From assembly GCA_963664715.2 (NCBI GenBank), contig CAXXUY010000012.1:434001-498000 (forward strand): 64,000 nucleotides of DNA. The letters are read 5' to 3'. Under the pieces are notes generated by a model. The model did not search any database. It saw only the letters and a program-made list of their open reading frames with translations, and was not told the DNA's origin. Positions 24,947 through 32,915 of the stretch are shown piece after piece (position 1 is the stretch's first letter; each line of letters opens with the position of its first letter). A program made the position numbers and the translations under genes. The stretch is from JAPOXR01 sp963664715 (GTDB lineage: Bacteria > Pseudomonadota > Alphaproteobacteria > Rhodobacterales > Rhodobacteraceae).

Positions 24947-25384
24947 TCAACGCGAACGGTACACGGAGTGGCAGGTCCTGCAAGTTCCGGCAAGCGCGGG
25001 GAATGCTTCCGCGAAGGCACCGGAATCCGCGGATTCCGCAACTGTGCGGGCGGCGTCACCAAGTTGAGCAGCAACGGCCGCGAATCCTGCCGGGTCATCA
25101 AATATCGCCTGATCGGCTTCCGTCCTGCCGGCATCCTTGCCTGTTCCTTCCGGAAACAGGTGCGGCAACGCCGCCGAAATCGCAGCGATCGCCTGCCCTA
25201 CGGCCCTGACATACTCCGCGTTATACTCCTGGTCTCCTCTGGCCATCCCGGATAGCGACCTCATATTCGAGCCGATATACGCCATCAGCGCCTGCCTGCC
25301 CTGGATGGTTCCATTCGCGTCGAGTGCCAGCGAACCCCATGCCGGCAACAGGGACAACATGAGTGACGTCAGCAATACTCTCAT
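24947..25384 (-). CDS. Cytochrome c' / c-556 family protein
   Basis: A 145-residue small exported cytochrome with signal peptide MRVLLTSLMLSLLPAWGSLA and a four-helix bundle pattern. The single heme motif CRTCHSVYR lies at the very C-terminus (residues 136-140 for CxxCH), as in cytochromes c' and c-556. RQALMAYIGSNMRSLSGM near 30-47 supplies the N-terminal Met/Leu helix of the family. Such proteins bind NO or donate electrons. It is upstream of the diheme cytochrome with a 21-base gap, so the two are probably co-transcribed. Confidence 0.85.
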   Translation of the reverse strand: MRVLLTSLMLSLLPAWGSLALDANGTIQGRQALMAYIGSNMRSLSGMARGDQEYNAEYVRAVGQAIAAISAALPHLFPEGTGKDAGRTEADQAIFDDPAGFAAVAAQLGDAARTVAESADSGAFAEAFPALAGTCRTCHSVYRSR

Positions 25385-25469
25385 GGCCGTTCTCTCCGAT
25401 GTGCTGGTTTCGCCGGATTACTGCACAACGCGGGCCAAATGTAAAACGCCAATCCGAGACCTCGGGAGG

Positions 25470-26141
25470 TCAACCATCCCCATTGCTGCCGGATTTCGGG
25501 GTCTGTCCCCGTTCCTGGCCTGTATGGCCGGCGACCAGTTCTGCGACGAACGGGCCGAGTTCACCCGTGATCAACGCAACGCCGTCGCGGTTGGGATGCA
25601 ATCCGTCCGCCTGCATGTATTTCAGCCTGGCTGCAGACCTGTCGCCTGCGACGTCCAGCGGGGCAAAGATCTTCTCGAACAGCGCGATGGCATACTTGCC
25701 CGCCAGATCAAGGAAGATTGATTCGAATTCCCGCTTGTATTCCAATCCGAAATTCGGTGGCGCCTCATGTCCGATCAGGAGCACGGACACACCGCGTGCT
25801 GTCGCCGTGTTGAGAATGTGGTCCAGGTTTTGACGACTGTCCCCGGGATCGATTCCCCGCAGGAGATCATTTCCTCCGAGAAGGACAATCAGCGCATCCG
25901 GATCTGACTCAAGCGTCCAGTCAATCCTGGCCGCGCCCCCTGCCGTCGTATCACCGGACACACCCGCATTTTCGACGATTGCGTCAATCCCCTCGCGCTC
26001 GAGCCAGCGATTCAACTGGGGAACCAGCCCATCCTCCTGGTAAAGGCCAAACCCCTGGACCAGGCTGTCGCCGAGGGCCACTATTCGCACGGGTTCTGCA
26101 CTCACATGACCCGCGAGCAGGACAAGTGTCGCAATTGTCAC
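25470..26141 (-). CDS. TesA-like arylesterase / lysophospholipase (SGNH hydrolase)
   Basis: A periplasmic SGNH-fold esterase of about 223 residues. Block I VALGDSLVQGFG holds the nucleophile Ser, followed by VENAGVSGDTTAGG (Gly block), LLGGNDLLRGID (Asn block) and the C-terminal DGLHPN with the catalytic Asp-His. A signal sequence TIATLVLLAGHVSA precedes the mature protein. The GTG at 26141 has AAGGGA six bases upstream and is preferred, but ATG 26225 would add a more basic N-terminus and overlap the divergent ABC gene. The arrangement tesA divergent from ybbA-ybbP is the same as in E. coli and many proteobacteria. Confidence 0.88.
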   Translation of the reverse strand: MTIATLVLLAGHVSAEPVRIVALGDSLVQGFGLYQEDGLVPQLNRWLEREGIDAIVENAGVSGDTTAGGAARIDWTLESDPDALIVLLGGNDLLRGIDPGDSRQNLDHILNTATARGVSVLLIGHEAPPNFGLEYKREFESIFLDLAGKYAIALFEKIFAPLDVAGDRSAARLKYMQADGLHPNRDGVALITGELGPFVAELVAGHTGQERGQTPKSGSNGDG

Positions 26142-26214
26142 GGAGATTCCCTTGTTTATGGTCGACAGGGTTACATATAGAAACCGAGGCTGAACCAATC
26201 GGGCTGGCTGTGTA

Positions 26215-26907
26215 ATGTCAAACATCGCGATTTCGCTTGAGAAGGCCTGCCTGATATTGGACGGCAATGCCGGACCGGTCAATATTCTCAAGAGCATCGA
26301 CCTGCAGGTGACCAGGGGCGAAACGCTCGGGCTGACCGGACCCTCCGGTTCAGGAAAGACGTCACTGCTGATGCTGTTGGGAGGGCTCGAGCGCGCAACC
26401 TCCGGAACTGTGAATGTCCTGGGAAAGGACCTGACTTCCATGAACGAGGACCAACTCGCCAGGTTCCGCATGGAACATGTCGGAGTCGTCTTCCAGTCCT
26501 TTCACTTGATTCCGACGATGACTGCGCTTGAAAACGTGGCGACTCCACTCGAACTGTCCGGAAAGCGAAACGCGTTTGAACTGGCTGAGAGCGAACTGGA
26601 AGCAGTCGGGCTTGCCGACAGGATTGATCATTATCCATCCCAACTCTCGGGGGGCGAACAACAGAGAGTAGCAATCGCGAGGGCATCCGCACCGGAGCCG
26701 GACATCCTCCTTGCCGATGAACCTACCGGCAATCTCGATACGGCCAATGGCGAGATGGTCATGGACCTCCTGTTGGGGTTGAACGACCGCCACAATGCGG
26801 CACTTGTCCTCGTGACCCATGCCGAGGAACTGGCCGAACGCTGCAACAGGCGGATCCAGTTGGACGATGGCTGCATCGGGCCCGATACCGAGGGTGCTGC
26901 AGCATGA
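26215..26907 (+). CDS. ABC transporter ATP-binding protein (YbbA/LolD-like)
   Basis: A 230-residue ATPase of the MacB/LolD group. Seen: Walker A GPSGSGKTS near 42-50, Q-loop FQSFHLIPTMTALENV, signature LSGGEQQRVAIARA near 143-156 and Walker B ILLADEPTGNLD. The GEQQRV signature and DEPTGNLD are typical of mechanotransmission-type ABC systems. It overlaps the following permease by four bases (ATGA) and diverges from the TesA-like gene, reproducing the ybbA-ybbP-tesA neighbourhood. The physiological substrate of this system is not established in general. Confidence 0.92.
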   Translation: MSNIAISLEKACLILDGNAGPVNILKSIDLQVTRGETLGLTGPSGSGKTSLLMLLGGLERATSGTVNVLGKDLTSMNEDQLARFRMEHVGVVFQSFHLIPTMTALENVATPLELSGKRNAFELAESELEAVGLADRIDHYPSQLSGGEQQRVAIARASAPEPDILLADEPTGNLDTANGEMVMDLLLGLNDRHNAALVLVTHAEELAERCNRRIQLDDGCIGPDTEGAAA

Positions 26908-29441
26908 CGCAAATGTCGGCCGCAGTCAGGATTTTCGTTCGCGAACTCCGGGGTGGTTTCAGGGGATTCAGGGTGTTCGTTGCCTGCCTTGCGCTGGGTG
27001 TCGCATCGGTGGCAGCCATCGGAACAGTCAAGTCCAGCGTCGAGACAGGCCTGGCAACAGAAGGCGCTTCCATCCTGGGAGGCGATGCCGAAGTCGAGTT
27101 CAGCTACAGGTTTGCGGATGAAGGGGAACTCGAATGGATGCAACGGGTTTCGGAGCGTGTGTCCACAGTGGTGGACTTTCGCTCCATGGCAACCGCCACC
27201 CGGACCGGCGACCCCGTTCGGTCTCTAACCCAGGTCAAGGCAATTGACGGGAATTACCCGTTATATGGAGAAGTGGTTCTCGAACCGCCCGGAAAGGTAA
27301 TGGATGCATTGGCGCCTGTCGGCGGAGTTCCTGGAGCGCTCATGCAGCGTTCACTGGCAAACAGGCTTCAGATCGAACCTGGCGACACGTTTGCATTGGG
27401 AACCCAGAAATTCAGGCTGGCCGCCTTCGTGGAACACGAGCCTGACTCCATCGCTTCCGGACCCCTGCCTGGACCAAAGACGATCGTACTTGCCAGCGAC
27501 CTTGCCGGCTCCGGCCTCCTTGGCCCCGGTTCACTGTTCACATCCCAATACAGGCTGGCTCTGGATGAGTCCGTTGACCTGGAACTGCTGGGGAACGAAG
27601 CAAGAGCACTCTTTTCCGACCGCGGTCTGCAGTGGCGTGACAAGCGTGACGGCAATCCGGGCATTCGCCGGTTTGTTGAACGGGTCGGGGCTTTCCTGGT
27701 GCTTGTCGGGCTGGCCGGAATCACCGTCGGTGGCGTCGGCGTAGCGGCAGCCGTGCGAGTGTACCTTGAACAAAAGACGGAAACCATCGCCACCCTGAAG
27801 ACACTCGGAGCTCAGAAGAACACTGTACTCGCGGCCTACCTGATGGTGGTCGGGCTGATGATACTGATCGGAGTGCTTGTCGGCAACGCATTGGGTGCAG
27901 CCATCCCCCTCGCATTGGCGCCGGTGATTACCCAGTATTTGCCCGTGCCCGTTGCCCCGGCAGTGTACGTCGCGCCCTTGCTTGAGGCAGCAACCTACGG
28001 ACTCCTGGCCGGCCTGGTGTTTTCGCTCTGGTCCCTGGCGCGAACCAGGGAAATCAGTGCAGCTTCCCTGTTCCGGGGAGCGGTCGGTGGCAGACGCAAC
28101 CTTCCTCCTCCAGCCTATCTGGCCGCAGTCTTTCTGCTGGCGGCAGCACTCGTCGCCGCCGCATCCTGGTATACCGGGGCGATTCGCCTGACCGTCTGGA
28201 CCGCCGCCGGCATCGCCGGTTCGCTCCTGGTCCTGTCGCTAATGGCGTTGGGACTTCGCCTGATGCTCAACAGGCTGGCACGGTCAAGGCTGTTGCGCGG
28301 CAATGCCATTCTCCGAATCGCAACCGGTTCAATCGGTGGCCCCAACAGCGATGCAGTCCCGGTTATTCTCTCATTGGGCCTTGGGCTCACTGTACTTGCA
28401 GCAATCGGCCAGGTTTCCGTCAACCTTTCCAACTCCATCAGGAACGACCTTCCCGACGTTGCGCCAGCCTTTTTTGCGCTCGACATCCAGAATGCGCAAC
28501 TGCAACCGTTCCTTGACCTCGCTTCCAGCCATCCGGAAGTGTCGGATATCGAAACGGCACCGATGCTGAGGGGAGTCATAACCAGGATAAATGGAAGTCC
28601 GGCCGCGGAAGTTGCCGGTGACCATTGGGTGCTGCGGGGAGACCGCGGTGTTACCTATGCTGCCACTCCACCCGAGGACACCGTTGTCGTCGAGGGTGAA
28701 TGGTGGCCGGAGGATTATTCCGGCGAACCGCTTGTGAGCTTTGCCGAGGAGGAAGGCAGGGAACTTGGACTCGAACTCGGTGACAAGGTGACAGTCAACA
28801 TTCTTGGCCGTGACATTGTTGCGATCATTTCCAGTTTCCGGGTGGTCGATTTCAGCACGGCGGGAATCGGGTTCATAATGTCAATGAACCCTTCAGCGCT
28901 GGCAGGCGCACCGCATACACATATTGCGACGGTTTACGCCAGTGAAACGGCCGAGACGGAGCTGCACAGGCAAATCGGGGCCGCGATGCCGAATGTCACC
29001 CTGATTTCTGTCAAGGAAGGCATCGCGCGGTTTGCTGACATCCTCGGCAAACTGGTTGCATCGATTACCTATGGCTCGGGTATAACGCTGGCTACCGGGT
29101 TCATTGTGCTGGTCGGGACGGCAGCCGCCGGCGAAAGGCTCCGAACCTATGATTCCGCCATACTGAAGACCCTCGGCGCGGTTCGTTCAAGGATTCTGGT
29201 CTATCTTGCACTTCGGTTTGTCATGCTCGGTGCAGCGGCCGGTGCTTTTGCAATCCTGGCAGGGGCCTTGGTCGGGTGGGCCGTCATCACCTATCTCATG
29301 GAGTTTGAATTCGTGTTTGAACCTGTGTCAGCGGTTGCAATTGTCGTTGGTGGCTCGGTGATCTCGCTCGCGGCCGGGTTGATTTTCGCACTTGGTCCTC
29401 TGGGGGCCTCTCCATCGCGGGTCCTTCGGGCAAGGGACTGA
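26904..29441 (+). CDS. ABC transporter permease (YbbP-like, FtsX domains)
   Basis: An 845-residue inner-membrane protein with two FtsX-type permease domains. The first lies near 255-385 (LVLVGLAGITVGGVGVAAAVRVYLEQKTETIATLKTLGA in part), the second near 720-845 (GTAAAGERLRTYDSAILKTLGAVRSRIL). Each carries the TLGA motif of the cytoplasmic loop that contacts the ATPase. A large periplasmic part follows the first N-terminal helix and another sits between the domains. The length and layout match YbbP, unlike the four-helix MacB or LolCE. It is expressed with the YbbA-like ATPase. Confidence 0.92.
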   Translation: MTQMSAAVRIFVRELRGGFRGFRVFVACLALGVASVAAIGTVKSSVETGLATEGASILGGDAEVEFSYRFADEGELEWMQRVSERVSTVVDFRSMATATRTGDPVRSLTQVKAIDGNYPLYGEVVLEPPGKVMDALAPVGGVPGALMQRSLANRLQIEPGDTFALGTQKFRLAAFVEHEPDSIASGPLPGPKTIVLASDLAGSGLLGPGSLFTSQYRLALDESVDLELLGNEARALFSDRGLQWRDKRDGNPGIRRFVERVGAFLVLVGLAGITVGGVGVAAAVRVYLEQKTETIATLKTLGAQKNTVLAAYLMVVGLMILIGVLVGNALGAAIPLALAPVITQYLPVPVAPAVYVAPLLEAATYGLLAGLVFSLWSLARTREISAASLFRGAVGGRRNLPPPAYLAAVFLLAAALVAAASWYTGAIRLTVWTAAGIAGSLLVLSLMALGLRLMLNRLARSRLLRGNAILRIATGSIGGPNSDAVPVILSLGLGLTVLAAIGQVSVNLSNSIRNDLPDVAPAFFALDIQNAQLQPFLDLASSHPEVSDIETAPMLRGVITRINGSPAAEVAGDHWVLRGDRGVTYAATPPEDTVVVEGEWWPEDYSGEPLVSFAEEEGRELGLELGDKVTVNILGRDIVAIISSFRVVDFSTAGIGFIMSMNPSALAGAPHTHIATVYASETAETELHRQIGAAMPNVTLISVKEGIARFADILGKLVASITYGSGITLATGFIVLVGTAAAGERLRTYDSAILKTLGAVRSRILVYLALRFVMLGAAAGAFAILAGALVGWAVITYLMEFEFVFEPVSAVAIVVGGSVISLAAGLIFALGPLGASPSRVLRARD

Positions 29442-29541
29442 CTGGTCAGGATCATGCCGAGGCCTGTCCAGGCCGAATGAACAGAGTCATGCGGAAGAGA
29501 TCTGGCACTGTTTTTCGGCGGCAGATTCCCGTGCCCGTTGT

Positions 29542-29580
29542 GGTTTGCCGGCCCGCCAACCGCAAACCAGGCAGGTTTGC
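29542..29580. repeat. Three alternating copies of GGTTTGC/GCAAACC before the sugar ABC operon
   Basis: GGTTTGC at 29542-29548, its exact complement GCAAACC at 29562-29568 and GGTTTGC again at 29574-29580. The middle copy can pair with either outer copy, giving two mutually exclusive hairpins (loops of 13 and 5 bases), or the set can serve as half-sites for a regulator. No T-tract follows. It lies about 95 bases before the first gene of the sugar importer. Confidence 0.4.
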
Positions 29581-29674
29581 CAATGCAGGGTGGTTGCAGT
29601 ATTTCCAACCGGATTGCCTTCGGAATCAGCCTTGGCCCGGTTCCGGAACCTCTTGTGACTGGACGGGTTGACGA

Positions 29675-30454
29675 ATGTCTCCACTTCTGGAAGCCCACAA
29701 CATTTCAAAATACTTCGGTGCGGTCACGGCGCTCAGGGACGTGAACCTGACTCTCTGGCCCGGGGAAGTGCTTGGAGTTGTCGGCGACAACGGGGCCGGA
29801 AAGTCGACACTGATGAAGGTTCTCTCCGGACTCCACCCGCCGAGCCGAGGCGAGATCATCTTCGAAGGACAGACGGTCCGGTTCGAGAGTCCGAAGGCAG
29901 CAAGGGATCTCGGAATCGAGATGGTCTACCAGGACCTTGCCCTGGCCGGAAACATGAACATTGCCGAGAACATCTTCCTGGGACGTGAACCCCGGCGGCG
30001 GGTCATGGGCGGACTGTTGAAACTGTTTGATCACCGGACCGGAATTCGAATGGCGCGTGACCACCTCGAAAACCTGAAGATTCACGTCAAGAGCGTCGAA
30101 CAAAAGGTGGAGGAACTTTCCGGAGGACAGAGACAGGCGGTTGCAATCGCCCGGTCGATCGCATTCGATGCAAAGGTCGTGATCATGGATGAGCCCACGG
30201 CAGCCTTGGCGATCAAGGAGGTCGGCAAGGTGCTTGACCTGATAAAGGGCCTCAAGGACCGCGGAATATCCGTTGTCATCATCAGCCATCGCATGGACGA
30301 CATCTTTTACGTCTGCGACCGGGTCATGGCACTCTATCACGGTGCCAACTTCGCTGAATCCGGCCTGAAGGAAACATCGCGTTCCGAAGTCATTGGCTGG
30401 ATAATGGGAACCAAGGAAAGCGTGCAGGATCTTGCGCATGACAAAGTTGACTGA
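29675..30454 (+). CDS. Sugar ABC transporter ATP-binding protein (single-domain RbsA/XylG-like)
   Basis: A 259-residue ATPase of the ribose/xylose/fructose importer group. Walker A GDNGAGKST near 35-43, VRFESPKAARDLGIEMVYQDLAL with the Q-loop, signature LSGGQRQAVAIARS near 148-161, Walker B VVIMDEPTAAL and switch SHRMDD. RbsA proteins normally have two fused nucleotide-binding domains of about 500 residues; this one has a single domain, so it must act as a homodimer. Its 3' end overlaps the permease gene by about 20 bases. Order ATPase-permease-binding protein-GH4 defines one uptake and hydrolysis unit. Confidence 0.9.
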   Translation: MSPLLEAHNISKYFGAVTALRDVNLTLWPGEVLGVVGDNGAGKSTLMKVLSGLHPPSRGEIIFEGQTVRFESPKAARDLGIEMVYQDLALAGNMNIAENIFLGREPRRRVMGGLLKLFDHRTGIRMARDHLENLKIHVKSVEQKVEELSGGQRQAVAIARSIAFDAKVVIMDEPTAALAIKEVGKVLDLIKGLKDRGISVVIISHRMDDIFYVCDRVMALYHGANFAESGLKETSRSEVIGWIMGTKESVQDLAHDKVD

Positions 30455-31478
30455 ACCGGACAGCCATCAGCCCGAAGAGGACGTCAGGGCAGAGTCGATC
30501 CAGGTAAAGCTCCTTCCCTTCTTTGACCGTTACGGGATCCTGCTGGTCATCGTGATCATGTGCAGTGTCTTGTGGGCATTGCAGCCGGACGTGTTCCTCA
30601 CATGGCGGAACATTGCAAACATCTTCAAACAGACATCGGCCAACGCCATGCTGTCGATCGGCATGTTCCTGGTAATACTCACCGCCGGAATCGACCTGTC
30701 GGTCGGTTCGGTGCTTGCACTGGGAATGATGACGCTTGCAGTGTCAAACGCTGCCGGGGTCCCCTGGCCCATTGTACTCTTGCTGTCCCCGTTGATGGGA
30801 ACGGCCGCGGGATTTGTGAATGGAGTCGGCATTACCAAGCTGAGAATGCCGCATCCATTCATCATGACATTGGGGATGCTGTTCATGGCGAGGGGCCTTG
30901 CCAACCTGATTTCCGGTGGCGTCCCTTATTCCGGACTGCCGGATCCCGTCAGGTTCCTCGGTGCCACGCAGATTTACCTGGGAGAACTCGACGGCACCCG
31001 AATAAACCTGCCGGTGGTCTTCATCTTCACGATCTTCGTCTACGTGGTGTTCTGGGTACTACTTGAACACACGGTGTTTGGCCGGCGGGTCTATTCGATC
31101 GGCGGCAATCCGGAAGCGGCCCGGGTCAGCGGCATCAGTGTCGATCGCACTCTAATAATCGTCTACACGATTTGCGGTATGATGGCGGGCATTGCCGGAT
31201 TGATAATGGCTGGCAGGACCAATTCCGGTTTTCCGAATGCAGGACAGGGAATGGAACTTGAAGCCATCGCCGCGGTGATCATTGGCGGCGCCAGCTTCTT
31301 CGGGGGGCGCGGACAGGTCCTGGGGATATTCGGGGGCGTCATGATCATGGGTTTGATAAGAAATGGCCTCAATCTCAATAACGTCAGCTCGTTCTGGCAA
31401 CAGATCATGATCGGCGCAATCATCGTGCTTGCCGTCTTCATAGACGTGCTTCGAAGGGATCTGGGAACGCGCCATTGA
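30432..31478 (+). CDS. Sugar ABC transporter permease (RbsC-like)
   Basis: A 348-residue inner-membrane permease of the BPD_transp_2 family. Seen: FLVILTAGIDLSVGSVLALGMM near 77-98, the family-defining segment, and GGNPEAARVSGISVDRTLIIVY near 218-239, the coupling-helix region, followed by EAIAAVIIGGASFFGGRG. About nine hydrophobic helices are evident. The start may be 30432 or ATG 30438 (MTKLTE), both inside the ATPase gene. It works with the single-domain ATPase and the binding protein that flank it. Confidence 0.9.
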   Translation: MRMTKLTEPDSHQPEEDVRAESIQVKLLPFFDRYGILLVIVIMCSVLWALQPDVFLTWRNIANIFKQTSANAMLSIGMFLVILTAGIDLSVGSVLALGMMTLAVSNAAGVPWPIVLLLSPLMGTAAGFVNGVGITKLRMPHPFIMTLGMLFMARGLANLISGGVPYSGLPDPVRFLGATQIYLGELDGTRINLPVVFIFTIFVYVVFWVLLEHTVFGRRVYSIGGNPEAARVSGISVDRTLIIVYTICGMMAGIAGLIMAGRTNSGFPNAGQGMELEAIAAVIIGGASFFGGRGQVLGIFGGVMIMGLIRNGLNLNNVSSFWQQIMIGAIIVLAVFIDVLRRDLGTRH

Positions 31479-31538
31479 CCCCGTTCCGGATACCCGGCAC
31501 TTGACTTGCATTTCATAGCCACTAATTCTTGCCGACGA

Positions 31539-31558
31539 TGGAGGGCTTCTGCCCTCCA
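31539..31558 (+). repeat. Perfect hairpin in the leader of the sugar-binding-protein gene
   Basis: TGGAGGGC (31539-31546) and GCCCTCCA (31551-31558) pair perfectly around a TTCT loop. It lies seven bases before a strong Shine-Dalgarno, AAAGGAGG (31565-31572), so it probably marks an mRNA processing or 5'-stabilising structure that lets the binding protein be made in excess over the upstream permease. Confidence 0.5.
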
Positions 31559-31579
31559 ATGACTAAAGGAGGACAACAA

Positions 31580-32500
31580 ATGCGGAAATCTATCGCAACA
31601 CTTGCCGCTGCCGCAGTTGGGCTGGCCGCCGGCACCTTGGCCGTCACCGCCAGTGCCGAGACTATCGTCGTCGGCATGAAGGGGCCCGGTGCAGGCAACC
31701 CGTTCTGGGCTGCTGTCGAGAGGGGGGCCAGGGAGAAGGGTGCCGAGCTGGGGGTCGAAGTCGTCGTCCTGGCGCCACCAACCGAATCTGACGTCGCTGC
31801 CCAGATTGCGCAGCTGGAAGACCAGCTTGCGAAGGGTGTTGACGGAATAGTTCTTGCACCGACAGATCCGAATGCGCTTGCACCTGTCGTCGACGAGGCA
31901 ATCGCCGACGGTGTTCCGGTCGTGTTCATTGATACGCTCGGAATCAATGAAGGTGTTACCTATATCGGGACCGACAATCAGATGGGTGCCTCGCTCGCGG
32001 CCACCCATATCTGCGAAAACACGGAGTCCGGTTCGGATGTCGCGATCCTTCAGGGAATCATTACGCAATCGACCGGAAAGGCCCGGGCCGACGGATCCAA
32101 CAGCGGCCTTAGTGCCTGTGGGCTTAACATCGTGGCGGAACAGCCCGCAGAGTGGGACCGTGCCAAGGGACTGGCTGCAACGGAGAACATCATTACGGCC
32201 AATCCGAACCTGAAAGCGGTGTTCGCCAGCAATGACAACATGGCTCTGGGTGCGGTCGAGGCGCTCAAGAACGCAGATATGCTTGACCAGGTCTTCGTCG
32301 TGGGCTTCGATGCCAATCCCGACGCGGCCGAGAGCGTGTTGGCCGGTGAGATGTCAGCCACGGTGGCCCAGAATCCCTACAACATGGGCGCGATTGGCGT
32401 CGAGAGCGTGATGACCCTGATCCAGGGTGGTTCGCTTGATCCCGTCATTGATACCGGGACCGTCCTCGTTACGATGGACAACGCCGAAGGCTACAAGTAG
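31580..32500 (+). CDS. Sugar ABC transporter substrate-binding protein (RbsB-like)
   Basis: A 306-residue periplasmic binding protein. The signal peptide MRKSIATLAAAAVGLAAGTL ends near TASA-ET. The mature protein shows the Peripla_BP_4 pattern: IVVGMKGPGAGNPFWAAVERG, VDGIVLAPTDPNAL, VPVVFIDT, YIGTDNQMGA and KAVFASNDNMALGAVEAL, with VFVVGFDANPDA. The Asn-Asp of NDNM and the Asp of FDAN are the sugar-hydroxyl ligands in relatives. The start at 31580 is fixed by AAAGGAGG seven bases upstream and by the signal peptide. A perfect 11-bp hairpin follows the stop. Confidence 0.92.
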   Translation: MRKSIATLAAAAVGLAAGTLAVTASAETIVVGMKGPGAGNPFWAAVERGAREKGAELGVEVVVLAPPTESDVAAQIAQLEDQLAKGVDGIVLAPTDPNALAPVVDEAIADGVPVVFIDTLGINEGVTYIGTDNQMGASLAATHICENTESGSDVAILQGIITQSTGKARADGSNSGLSACGLNIVAEQPAEWDRAKGLAATENIITANPNLKAVFASNDNMALGAVEALKNADMLDQVFVVGFDANPDAAESVLAGEMSATVAQNPYNMGAIGVESVMTLIQGGSLDPVIDTGTVLVTMDNAEGYK

Positions 32501-32915
32501 GCAGTTGACCTGAAGCAACGACTGACCCGGGCTTGCAGTTCCCAAGCCCGGGTTTCCATTTGGGTCCCGTGTCTTCGGTTTCGGGATCCGGCATTTCTTG
32601 CTGGCTTCGCAACCTTGCAACGCCGGGCGCCCGCTGCGGGCATGGTCAGACTGCACCGATTGCAGTTGCAGGCGTTCGGCCGGAGTTTCGTAGCGAGGAC
32701 GCTTGCTGATTTGACGGTATCCGCCCTGAAAAACCGACTGTCATGCGTTGCAAGGGCAATCAGGTCGTTCCGGAGGCGCAGGAGAGGAGCTGGCCTTGCC
32801 CCTGCCCCGATCAATTGCATCTCTTCGATGCAGATGCGCGTCAGATGAGTCGGGTCCGGCGGACTTGGAATCTCCGCCCCTGCAAGGGATCAATTTAACC
32901 TGGGGAGTGTCAGAC
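32501..32915. other. Intergenic region between binding protein and GH4 gene
   Basis: Besides the hairpin at 32525-32553 nothing recognisable is seen. An open frame in phase with the GH4 gene runs back to 32748 but has no family similarity before 32916. GGGGAG at 32902-32907 is the likely ribosome-binding site of the GH4 gene. Confidence 0.35.
32525..32560 (+). terminator. Stem-loop terminator after the sugar ABC operon
   Basis: ACCCGGGCTTG (32525-32535) pairs perfectly with CAAGCCCGGGT (32543-32553) around a seven-base loop, then TTTCCATTT. The stem is strong but the T-tract is short and interrupted, so some read-through into the GH4 gene is possible. Confidence 0.6.
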
